From contig JBMNMN010000016.1 in assembly GCA_050953365.1 (NCBI GenBank), forward strand, positions 105,292 through 169,291: a DNA stretch of 64,000 nt. The letters are read 5' to 3'. Under the pieces are notes generated by a model. It was given only the letters and a program-made list of their open reading frames with translations, had not been told where the DNA came from and did not search any database. Below are positions 53,428 to 61,096 of the stretch, piece by piece (position 1 is the first letter of the stretch; each line of letters begins with the position of its first letter). Source of the DNA: UBA1426 sp050953365. GTDB taxonomy: Bacteria > Bacillota > Clostridia > Peptostreptococcales > Anaerovoracaceae. Both the position numbers and the translations under genes were made by a program.

Positions 53428-54168
53428 TTACCAAAGGCGATCCTGTAACAGCGCCTCTATTTCCTGCTTGAATCCATATTTTTGCAGGTATTCAACCAAA
53501 GCTGTTTCTACTATTTCCCGCTGCGTCACATTTTTCTCCCTACTGAATTCCCCCATCACGTCGGCCACCCTATCACTCATATAAACCGCTTTGGTCTTGG
53601 CCAGTCCAGGGATAGCGTACCGGGGAATTTTGCCATCCTCCCTAACCCCTTCTAAAAGCCTATATACCACTTCCCGTCTGTCATAAAGAAATTGAATAAA
53701 AGGCAGGAACTCATCGATGGCGGAAGTCCCTCCACCTATATTAACCGATTCGTAAGGCTCAGGTTCTTCCACAAAACCAGTGATTTTCACATAATTGTTT
53801 TTGTATACATTCCACTCATAACCTTTAGCTTTCATATATTCTGCCATCTCCCGGTGATCCCCAAAGCCCTCCTTTTCCGCAATCCCTTTGGGGTCGGGAT
53901 TGGCCACTTCAAAGGCATCGATTATTTTCAACACCTTGTTTGGGGCCGAATTTCTATAGGCACCTTTATCTTTTTGAAACCGGTTTTCCGCCGGAACATA
54001 TTGTCCCTGCCCACTATCGTACAGGAAATTTTTCCTTCGCATATACATATCTAGGCTTTTCCAAGTCTTATAGTTTAACTCTTTTGCTACTTCTTCCCGG
54101 CTTTGATATTTTAGCATCTCTAAAATCCTTCTCGCTTTAGTGCTGTAAATAGGTTCTCGGCTGGCCAT
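53428..54168 (-). CDS. Integrase-linked hypothetical DNA-binding protein
   Basis: A 246-residue protein that begins with a helix-turn-helix-like region (ARRILEMLKYQSREEVAKELNYKTWKSLDMYMRRKNF) and ends with a ribbon-helix-helix-like segment (KTKAVYMSDRVADVMGEFSREKNVTQREIVETALVEYLQKYG). It follows the tyrosine recombinase gene by 13 bp, so the two are probably one operon. It may regulate integration or the prophage; no named family recognised. Confidence 0.65.
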   Translation of the reverse strand: MASREPIYSTKARRILEMLKYQSREEVAKELNYKTWKSLDMYMRRKNFLYDSGQGQYVPAENRFQKDKGAYRNSAPNKVLKIIDAFEVANPDPKGIAEKEGFGDHREMAEYMKAKGYEWNVYKNNYVKITGFVEEPEPYESVNIGGGTSAIDEFLPFIQFLYDRREVVYRLLEGVREDGKIPRYAIPGLAKTKAVYMSDRVADVMGEFSREKNVTQREIVETALVEYLQKYGFKQEIEALLQDRLW

Positions 54169-54181
54169 TTCTCTATCCCTC

Positions 54182-55045
54182 CTATAAAAGATTTACCGCC
54201 GCAGAAAGCGTATCTTGGTCTTGATGCAGGTATCTGGTAGTCACTGCCAAGCTAGAATGTCCCAACAGTTTTTGAATACTGACCACTGAGGCCCCTTTTG
54301 CTAGCAGATTACTGCTAAAAGAGTGCCTGAGCACATGGGCACTAATGTCCCTCTTCCAACCTAATTTTCGTACGCCATCACGGATACACTCATTGACGTA
54401 GTTGTTGGATACCTGCCCCGTAGTAACTGTGGTGAAAAAACGATCTGTGGGTTTTTCCGGCTGGCGGATATGCTTTAAATAGTGAACCAAGATCTGGTGT
54501 AATTTAAGGCTGATGGGTATATCCCGATCTTTATTACCCTTGCCCTTGATAATGTGCAGGACGTTTTTATCCAAATCCACATCCTCCATTTTAAGCTTGA
54601 CCATCTCCGTAATCCGGCCCCCGGTATAAAACATGGTCTTAACCATCGTCCTCACCACTGGTTGTTTAATAGCCTGGGTCAATTCTTCAAACTCTTGCTC
54701 TGTCAGATAATCCCTTTCCTTTTGCTGCACTTTGACGGGTTCCAATAGCACAGCAAAATTCTTCTTGCACAGTTCCTTTTTACATGCATAGTTATAAAAG
54801 CTGCGCAAGGTATACAGAGTCGAGCTTCTGCTGGCCGATGACAGCCCCTTTTCTTTTTCACGAAGCATAAAATCTTCAAGATCTTGTAGAACGATATCTT
54901 CTAAATAAACCAAGCCGTTATGCTTTTGCTGCAAAAATTCGTTAAGCTTGGCTAGCTCGCGGGTGTAACCAGTGACAGTCGATTGGGAGCGATCTATCAT
55001 AATCATGTAATCCCTAAATGTCGCTATTGCTTGATCTAGCAGCAT
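54182..55045 (-). CDS. Tyrosine recombinase / phage integrase
   Basis: A 287-residue Xer-like recombinase. The N-terminal SAM-like core-binding domain (FRDYMIMIDRSQSTVTGYTRELAKL) is followed by a catalytic domain with Arg in YTGGRITEMVKLKMEDVDL, Lys in IKGKGNKDRDIP, HVLRHSFSSNLL (His-x-x-Arg), LGHSSLAVT (His) and nucleophile Tyr in TTRYLHQ. All catalytic residues are present. It lies at the left end of the prophage beyond the lysis genes, a common place for the integrase of minus-strand-oriented prophages. Confidence 0.92.
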   Translation of the reverse strand: MLLDQAIATFRDYMIMIDRSQSTVTGYTRELAKLNEFLQQKHNGLVYLEDIVLQDLEDFMLREKEKGLSSASRSSTLYTLRSFYNYACKKELCKKNFAVLLEPVKVQQKERDYLTEQEFEELTQAIKQPVVRTMVKTMFYTGGRITEMVKLKMEDVDLDKNVLHIIKGKGNKDRDIPISLKLHQILVHYLKHIRQPEKPTDRFFTTVTTGQVSNNYVNECIRDGVRKLGWKRDISAHVLRHSFSSNLLAKGASVVSIQKLLGHSSLAVTTRYLHQDQDTLSAAVNLL

Positions 55046-55162
55046 CTTCCTCCTCCTTCCCTTTGGTAGTAGGCATGTTAAAATGAACCTGCATGCTTAT
55101 CAAGGTATATCTCACTAATTATTAGTTATAGTTTTGACTACCGAAAATAAGAAATAGTGGAC

Positions 55163-55198
55163 AAAAAAAGGGAAGCCCTGAGCAGTTAACTCAAGGCT
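55163..55198 (-). terminator. Terminator after the amidase gene
   Basis: On the minus strand AGCCTTGAGTTAACTGCTCAGGGCT folds into a stem (AGCC.TGAG / CTCA.GGCT) that includes the amidase stop codon, followed by TTCCCTTTTTTT. Confidence 0.8.
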
Positions 55199-55883
55199 TT
55201 TCGTAAGTCATGATGATGGCATCGAACCCGGCGGCCTTTAATCTTTCCATCTGCTTTTCTGCATTTTGCCTTATGGCATAAGAACCGGCCATTACCCTGT
55301 AAAGAACCTGCCCGCCGTTCGGTGCTGTTTTAGATCCGAAAGGCGAACCTTTGTAATCCATGCCCAATTGAGATAAAACCGCCTTCACTATAGCCTCAAT
55401 AATTTCATTTCTTTTACTGTCAAACAGCTTGTTATCGCCGGTGTTATCTAAAAAACCTATCTCTACCAATACAGCCGGGGATTTTGTCTCCCTCAAAACA
55501 TAAAAATTAGCCTTCTTGACACCCCGGTTTACGAAACCAACATCCGCCATTGCTTTTTGTATCTTTTCTCCCAACTGAAGGGACTTTGTACCGGGGGTTG
55601 TATAAACAAAAGTCTCCGCACCTTTAGCCTGCTCCGGTTTAAAAGCATTTCGGTGAAAGGAGATAAAGTAATCACAGCCACTGCTGTTTGCAATGCCACT
55701 TCTTTCCCCCAAACTAACCGTTTTATCAGTAGCCCTGGTTTCAATTACCTCCACCCCATGCCCGCTAAGTTCGGCGGCCACCGCTCTACCCAATGAAAGG
55801 TTGTCATTAGATTCTTTTCTTCCTTTATATACAGTGCCGGGGTCCTTTCCCCCGTGGCCGTAATCAAGGCATATTTTAGCCAT
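55191..55883 (-). CDS. N-acetylmuramoyl-L-alanine amidase endolysin with SPOR domain
   Basis: A 230-residue phage lysin. The Amidase_3 domain has the zinc ligands His in LDYGHGGKDPG, Glu in IETRATD context and His in FISFHRNA, plus the catalytic Glu in AVLVEIGFLDN. A C-terminal SPOR-like domain (YRVMAGSYAIRQNAEKQMERLKAAGFDAII) would bind stripped peptidoglycan. The ATG at 55883 follows a strong AAAGGGGGG site. It overlaps the holin gene by 8 bp, giving a holin-lysin cassette. Confidence 0.94.
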   Translation of the reverse strand: MAKICLDYGHGGKDPGTVYKGRKESNDNLSLGRAVAAELSGHGVEVIETRATDKTVSLGERSGIANSSGCDYFISFHRNAFKPEQAKGAETFVYTTPGTKSLQLGEKIQKAMADVGFVNRGVKKANFYVLRETKSPAVLVEIGFLDNTGDNKLFDSKRNEIIEAIVKAVLSQLGMDYKGSPFGSKTAPNGGQVLYRVMAGSYAIRQNAEKQMERLKAAGFDAIIMTYEKP

Positions 55884-56286
55884 CTTCCTCACCCCCCTTT
55901 CCCAACCCCTCCAATATGTTTTTTAACTTCTTCGGAATGGGCAGGCCAATCCCGGCTGCGTTTTCTACTATACTGATGCCCTCATTAGACAAGTAAAAGA
56001 AGATTACTGCCGTGCGTACTACCTTGCCATCACCCGCAATATGGCTATCAATGATATGGGCAATGCCTACCAAGACAAAGATAAGCACCTTCTTAAAGAT
56101 ACCCCTAGCCCCTATTTCGCTGGACAGCCGCCCTTCTAAAATGGCTAGCATTACGCCGGTGATATAATCAAATATCACAAAAATAACCAAGGCGTATAAA
56201 AAACCATCATAACCACCTAAAAACCAGCCGATATAACCACCGATTGCGGCAAAAACCAGTTTAAAAGTAGTAACAGTGTCTTTCAC
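55876..56286 (-). CDS. Phage holin (holin_4_1/TcdE-like)
   Basis: A 136-residue membrane protein with about three or four helices (VFAAIGGYIGWFLGGYDGFLYALVIFVIFDYITGVMLAI, then VLIFVLVGIAHIID, TAVIFFYLSNEGISIVENAA), GxxxxYITG and the short charged tail of the phage_holin_4_1 family. It forms membrane holes that release the endolysin. GTG at 56286 is chosen because GGGAGGAGGAG lies just before it. Confidence 0.92.
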   Translation of the reverse strand: MKDTVTTFKLVFAAIGGYIGWFLGGYDGFLYALVIFVIFDYITGVMLAILEGRLSSEIGARGIFKKVLIFVLVGIAHIIDSHIAGDGKVVRTAVIFFYLSNEGISIVENAAGIGLPIPKKLKNILEGLGKGGEEDG

Positions 56287-56370
56287 TTTATCTCCTCCTC
56301 CCATAAAAAATAGCACCTCTGATCTTGGTGCTGTGTGGATGCTATATCGCCTAATTGGCAGGTGTTTTCT

Positions 56371-57633
56371 TTAGACTACTTCTAATACTGGGCGCCAGCC
56401 AAAACCGGCATAACGGTCATTTTTGGCTACAGTGGAACCGCCCGCCGCATAGTTAAAAGCATAGCAGTTAGCCGAAACCCCATTTTGCGTTTCTTGGGCA
56501 AGGCTAAATTGTCCGTTGGTATCCCCCGGCTGTGCTAAATACAAATCTTCGTTGGTCAGCGTCTCCCAATGCGGATAATAGCTTTCATGAACCCGTTGTA
56601 GTAAATACTGTTCCCTCCCCGGGCCCGTTTCCGGTTCCCCGTTCCTAATCCTAAGAAGCCTACATCTGTAAGTGATTCCGTCCTTGGTGACTTCTTTCGT
56701 GCCATAAACGCATCCGGCATTATTCAAATCGTTCCATGAAATGGCGTAGCGGATCGGTTTTTGGGCTAAAAATATCACCTTTCCCTCAGAAGCAAATTTA
56801 AACCACTCAATATCGCTTGTAGTGTAAAATAGCCCTTTGCCAATAGTTATCCCGGCAGCTGAGGCCAGTTGATTGCCCGTGTAAATACCTGTGTACCTAC
56901 CAAAATACCCCCTGTTCATATTCTCTTGGGTTAAAAATAGGGGGCCCGGCGATCCTCTATAGTCGTCCGGTGCCGGAACAAGAGTGCCGGCTAAGCCAAA
57001 TAAGGTCACTCCTTGGCGAATATTCTTCGCCGAAAAGTTGGTATCACTTCGTTCTACACTATTACCCGTTGACCCGTCATAATAGCCTGCTTGGGGTCTA
57101 AATCGCAAAGATGTTCCGCTCCTTGATATGCTTTGAGCCACAACATGTCCGGTTCGATTAGGCATAGTACCTAATATGTCGGTATCCTCATCGCTACTAA
57201 AGGTTTTGCCGGAAAGGACGTCTGCAGGCGTAGCGTTCCCGGCCGAATCGCTACCCTGTAAAATAAAATTTGTGCCGTTATACCTCAATGTATAGATGCT
57301 TCCAGCTTTGAGATTTCCCGCGGATACATCGCATCCGTTGGATTTTTTTATGGCTTTGGCACCCAAGCCATTAACATTGATCGTGCTGGCTGCTGTATTA
57401 TGAACATTAATTCTTACTGCCAAGGCCATACCTTCTTCGTAGCCCTGAGCCCCATTTAGCAAGACGGAGTAGCTATTCCCCGTTCCGCTCGCCGCCACAT
57501 AGGGCACCTGGAGTGTATAGTCACAAAGATGATCATCGAAGGTGGTTCCATCCTCCGACCTGGTTTTTGGATAATAAATATCATAGGTCCCATCGGACTT
57601 TTTACGCTGCATAAGAATGTTTTTCTCAGCCAT
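56371..57633 (-). CDS. Phage tail fibre or tip protein
   Basis: A 420-residue soluble protein. Its N-terminal part (YVAASGTGNSYSVLLNGAQGYEEGMALAVRINVHNTAASTINVNGLGAKAIKK) resembles short repeat modules of tail fibre and baseplate proteins, and the C-terminal half (GCVYGTKEVTKDGITYRCRLLRIRNGEPETGPG... GFGWRPVLEV) resembles carbohydrate-binding or formylglycine-like folds seen in phage receptor-binding tips. The exact family is not named. It follows the collagen-containing tail gene by 12 bp. Confidence 0.7.
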   Translation of the reverse strand: MAEKNILMQRKKSDGTYDIYYPKTRSEDGTTFDDHLCDYTLQVPYVAASGTGNSYSVLLNGAQGYEEGMALAVRINVHNTAASTINVNGLGAKAIKKSNGCDVSAGNLKAGSIYTLRYNGTNFILQGSDSAGNATPADVLSGKTFSSDEDTDILGTMPNRTGHVVAQSISRSGTSLRFRPQAGYYDGSTGNSVERSDTNFSAKNIRQGVTLFGLAGTLVPAPDDYRGSPGPLFLTQENMNRGYFGRYTGIYTGNQLASAAGITIGKGLFYTTSDIEWFKFASEGKVIFLAQKPIRYAISWNDLNNAGCVYGTKEVTKDGITYRCRLLRIRNGEPETGPGREQYLLQRVHESYYPHWETLTNEDLYLAQPGDTNGQFSLAQETQNGVSANCYAFNYAAGGSTVAKNDRYAGFGWRPVLEVV

Positions 57634-57645
57634 TTTACCCTCCCC

Positions 57646-59559
57646 TTAAATTTCTTTATACCACCAGTCTCCTGCCAACAATCCCAAGGGTTCAGATGCC
57701 CCCACCCCAATTTGCACACCGCTAGAAACGACCTTGTCATCTACATATTTTTTGGTGGCAACTATTTCATCGCCGTCAGTCCCGCTTGTTTGTGTGCCCA
57801 TACGGATCTTGCCATCAACATCCAACCTTTGAAGTGGAGAGTTGGTCCCGACTCCGACATAACCGCTACTACCGTTTACAGAAACCCGGTCCTGATAACC
57901 GGTCCTAATTCTAAAATCGGAAGCCGTTATTGTTCCCATGAGTCCTATGGATGCACCCGCTTCTAAAAACATTTGCATCGCTTTGTCTTGCGTTTCCAAT
58001 ACAAAACGATTGGTGCCGCTTCCACGTTTCATAGTGACTATATCTGCACCGGATAAAAGATCCTTACCATCTATAATCAGTGTCCCGGTAATGGTGTCTC
58101 CGGTTTTATCAACCGGTGCATATCCTATAGCCGCCAAAACATTTTGTGAGGTAACCTCAGCATCACTACCGGGCTCCCCCCGATCTCCCTTTTCCCCCGG
58201 AGGCCCCGGTGGTCCCTGTTCACCTTTCACCCCAGGCAAACCTTGCTCTCCCGGTTCCCCTTTTTCTCCCTTGGGCCCAATATCACCCTTGTCGCCTTTT
58301 GGCCCTTTTAAATCGGTGTAGACAAATTGCGTTTCATCCTCCCGCTTAACGCCCAAAGAGGTGGCCTGCCAATCGTAATTCAGACCCACTCCCGGCACCC
58401 CTTGCTCCCCTCGTTCGCCTCGTTCACCAGGTGGCCCCGAAGGTCCTTGTTCACCTGTTTGCAATAGACTTTTTTCTATTAGCGGTAGATCAAATTCTTT
58501 TTTCACCCGTTCCACCAAGGTGGGGATGTTGCTGCCAAAGGTTACCTTAAGCTGAAACCCGGCGGGCTCATAGATTTCCGTTACCTCAGTAATCCGGCTG
58601 TCAAGGGTCACACCCCATTTTTTGTTTTGTATGGTGACCACATCACCTAAATTCCAATCCACACCATACTTATAAGGGCCCCTGGTTAAAATCTCTGTAT
58701 CGAAGGTCAAGACCGGGGCAACCTCGGCTAATTTTTGCCAACCTCGTTCGGGAAGATCCTCTGCTGCCTCAATGTCCCGGGCATCTACAAAGACTTCTAG
58801 GCGCTCAAGCCCCGTTAAATCTTCACCCACCTCCGCTATTTCCCGCGCCGCACCCTCCCCCTGACCGCCCACATAGGCCAGGTTTTTGTATCCCAGATCA
58901 CTTTCCACAAAGGTCTGTTCCTGGATCACGTCAAAATCCGCAGAAAAGATGACCGGCGGGTTTTCGATTTGCTCGGCGGCTAAGTTACGCCCTACCCTGA
59001 CATCAAATATCCACCGCTGATTTTGCCAATCAAGGGTTAAATCCCAGCCCAGGCCCGATACTAGGGAAAGTCTCTCCAGTTCCTCGTCAAGGGGTTTGTA
59101 CCTGCTTTGATAAACGAGCTTCCCCCCACGTTCCTGATCGGCGGCCACTATCAAATTAGGGATGATTCGCCGTGGATCGGTAGGGGTGATGCAATTGCGG
59201 GTAATATAGCCTTTCATAATCGTTTCGGCCGTACCGTTTATTCGGTCGTAACCATAACCGACAGGGGGAATGGTGATCCTGCGGCCAAGGATTACAGACA
59301 GGCTAGCCCCCTTGACCATCACCTGTTCGTCCCCCTTGCCACCAGGGCCTTGGCGCAGTTCCCGGTGAAGGATGATGCCTACCTTCCCTTTGTTGATTAT
59401 AAGCCTTCCTTTCTGCAAAGAATTTGCCGCCTGTTTATGGGCGTTTATATTAATCTCAAATTCCCCCGCCTTATGCCAGCGCCGAGTCCAAAGAAGGCTC
59501 TCGTAATCGTCTATTTCCCCTATAAAGTTAAACTTTGTGTCGATAACCCTGATCGGCAT
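57646..59559 (-). CDS. Phage tail protein (Gp37-like) with collagen-like region
   Basis: A 637-residue structural protein. Residues 1-370 (MPIRVIDTKFNFIGEIDDYESLLWTRRWHKAGEFEI, LNLGDVVTIQNKKWG-type segment) match the siphovirus ReqiPepy6 Gp37-like tail-associated family. Residues about 375-470 hold two blocks of Gly-x-y triplets (GPSGPPGERGERGEQGVPG and GPKGDKGDIGPKGEKGEPG with more), which would form a collagen-like stalk. The C-terminal part would be a trimeric tip. It overlaps neither neighbour and has three bp to the upstream gene. Confidence 0.88.
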   Translation of the reverse strand: MPIRVIDTKFNFIGEIDDYESLLWTRRWHKAGEFEININAHKQAANSLQKGRLIINKGKVGIILHRELRQGPGGKGDEQVMVKGASLSVILGRRITIPPVGYGYDRINGTAETIMKGYITRNCITPTDPRRIIPNLIVAADQERGGKLVYQSRYKPLDEELERLSLVSGLGWDLTLDWQNQRWIFDVRVGRNLAAEQIENPPVIFSADFDVIQEQTFVESDLGYKNLAYVGGQGEGAAREIAEVGEDLTGLERLEVFVDARDIEAAEDLPERGWQKLAEVAPVLTFDTEILTRGPYKYGVDWNLGDVVTIQNKKWGVTLDSRITEVTEIYEPAGFQLKVTFGSNIPTLVERVKKEFDLPLIEKSLLQTGEQGPSGPPGERGERGEQGVPGVGLNYDWQATSLGVKREDETQFVYTDLKGPKGDKGDIGPKGEKGEPGEQGLPGVKGEQGPPGPPGEKGDRGEPGSDAEVTSQNVLAAIGYAPVDKTGDTITGTLIIDGKDLLSGADIVTMKRGSGTNRFVLETQDKAMQMFLEAGASIGLMGTITASDFRIRTGYQDRVSVNGSSGYVGVGTNSPLQRLDVDGKIRMGTQTSGTDGDEIVATKKYVDDKVVSSGVQIGVGASEPLGLLAGDWWYKEI

Positions 59560-59562
59560 CTA

Positions 59563-60228
59563 CTACACCACCTTGAACCATAAATCCCCGGCTTCTATCT
59601 CCGGCGGCTCACTTTCACCGATCATTACCCGGATGCCTAGTGTCTCCTGCACACTTTCAAACCAGGATAGCCAGTTAGCCTCTATACCCGTTAAGGTTTG
59701 ATTCCAAACCGCCCACATTTCCTGAGCCGGTATCTCAATCAAAGAGGAGACTAAACCGCAGGCATCGGTTAATCGTTCATCGGTGATATCCTTTGCCGAC
59801 AGGCCGCTTACGCCGTGTTTAACAAGAACCCGGGCCAGCCCCAACTCCTTTAAATTACTAGCCTCCTCCAAGGCCGGTGCCACCGGGGTACTGGAAAACT
59901 GCCCGGTTTTAACGGTTACCCTAATCTCCCGGGCCACCTCGTCAAAGCGAAGCACCACCCGATCCAGGCGGTCCAAGACGGTATCCGGCGGTTCCAGTTC
60001 AAAAGTCAGGGGGGCATCATTGTGATACATATAGCCCCGAATAAAGGCGTAGCCGGGGGCAACCTCCACCCCCAAACCTGCACCGGGCGATACCTTTAGC
60101 CCTGCTTTGCCATCCTCCGTATAAAGACCATCGCTTAAAAAGCAGGAAAAGTATTCAGCAAAATCAGCGGCCAAATACTCCCGCACATCCTCCACCATGG
60201 AATTGAAAAATCGGTAATGTTCAGCCAT
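59563..60228 (-). CDS. Phage baseplate-type structural protein
   Basis: A 221-residue protein beginning MAEHYRFFNSMVEDVREYLAADFAEYF, with GLGVEVAPGYAFIRGYMYHNDAPLTFELEPPDTVLDRLDRVVLRFD, a pattern common in baseplate and tail proteins next to Dit in Firmicute siphoviruses. No exact family name. The ATG at 60228 is two bases after the Dit stop; a GTG two codons earlier overlaps it. Confidence 0.75.
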   Translation of the reverse strand: MAEHYRFFNSMVEDVREYLAADFAEYFSCFLSDGLYTEDGKAGLKVSPGAGLGVEVAPGYAFIRGYMYHNDAPLTFELEPPDTVLDRLDRVVLRFDEVAREIRVTVKTGQFSSTPVAPALEEASNLKELGLARVLVKHGVSGLSAKDITDERLTDACGLVSSLIEIPAQEMWAVWNQTLTGIEANWLSWFESVQETLGIRVMIGESEPPEIEAGDLWFKVV

Positions 60229-60230
60229 CC

Positions 60231-61085
60231 TCACACCCCCACATACCTATTCCGGTAACTGATCACCACTGCCGCCGGTTCCGTGGGCTCATCGCTTGAG
60301 TACTCCACGATGTTATCTCCCGGCCGAAGCTGCCAAAAGACGCTGTTTAGATCGATATAGTGAAAGGCATTCACCCCGTTTATCTCCACCCGCTTGGCCC
60401 CAAAATCCGTGGTTACCAGCAGGGTATCGCCCAAGGAAAGGTTTCTTTGCACCTGGATATACTCGCCGGTGGTCCGGTTTTCTATTTTGGGGTTGGTGGC
60501 CGGGCCTTGAAACTCAATTTTCACCGGGGTTTCGACATCCCCCATATTGACGACATTTATAACCGGCAGCCCCTTCATGGCAAAACGGGATGGTAAAAGT
60601 AAGGGAAAGGTCATCCCCCCAATCCAAGTAACAATTTCCCGGCTCTCCGTAAACTGATCTAGCCAGAAGGGTTGGTGACAGATTAGATGCAGCAAGAATT
60701 TCTGATAATAATGGCCCCGGCGTCCCTTACCCCCGGGAAATACCGGTGTGCTCTCTGCCATCCCCGTAATCTTTTTAACTTTTTCCCCTTGCCGATAAAT
60801 GATCACTACCTCACCCAATTTGGGGTTTAGCACCCTTTGCAGCTTTCTTCTGGCCGCCGGCAATGCCTCAGGGTTGCCTTTGGCAATAATTGTGCCTTCC
60901 ATGCTTAAAGCCCGGTTCTCCAAGGTGTTGTCAATATAGGTAGAGCCGTCTTGGTAGGGAGCCTTTTGACTTTCGATGCCTACTTCCACCTCACCTAGAC
61001 CCTCGATTTTTTCCAAGAAAAAAGGGCCCCGACGGCCCAAACAAATACTCTCTCCATTTTGGTTGGTTATTGTAATATCCTCCAC
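60231..61085 (-). CDS. Phage distal tail protein (Dit)
   Basis: A 284-residue tail component connecting the tail tube to the baseplate. It follows the siphovirus tail component pattern: VEVGIESQKAPYQDGSTYIDNTLENRALSMEGTI, RRKLQRVLNPKLGEVVIIY, FLLHLICHQPFWLD and a C-terminal galectin-like part with NRTTGEYIQVQRNLSLGDTLLVTT. GTG at 61085 is chosen because AGGAGGTG precedes it; an ATG six codons earlier overlaps the tape-measure stop. Confidence 0.9.
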   Translation of the reverse strand: MEDITITNQNGESICLGRRGPFFLEKIEGLGEVEVGIESQKAPYQDGSTYIDNTLENRALSMEGTIIAKGNPEALPAARRKLQRVLNPKLGEVVIIYRQGEKVKKITGMAESTPVFPGGKGRRGHYYQKFLLHLICHQPFWLDQFTESREIVTWIGGMTFPLLLPSRFAMKGLPVINVVNMGDVETPVKIEFQGPATNPKIENRTTGEYIQVQRNLSLGDTLLVTTDFGAKRVEINGVNAFHYIDLNSVFWQLRPGDNIVEYSSDEPTEPAAVVISYRNRYVGV

Positions 61086-61096
61086 CGGCTCACCTC

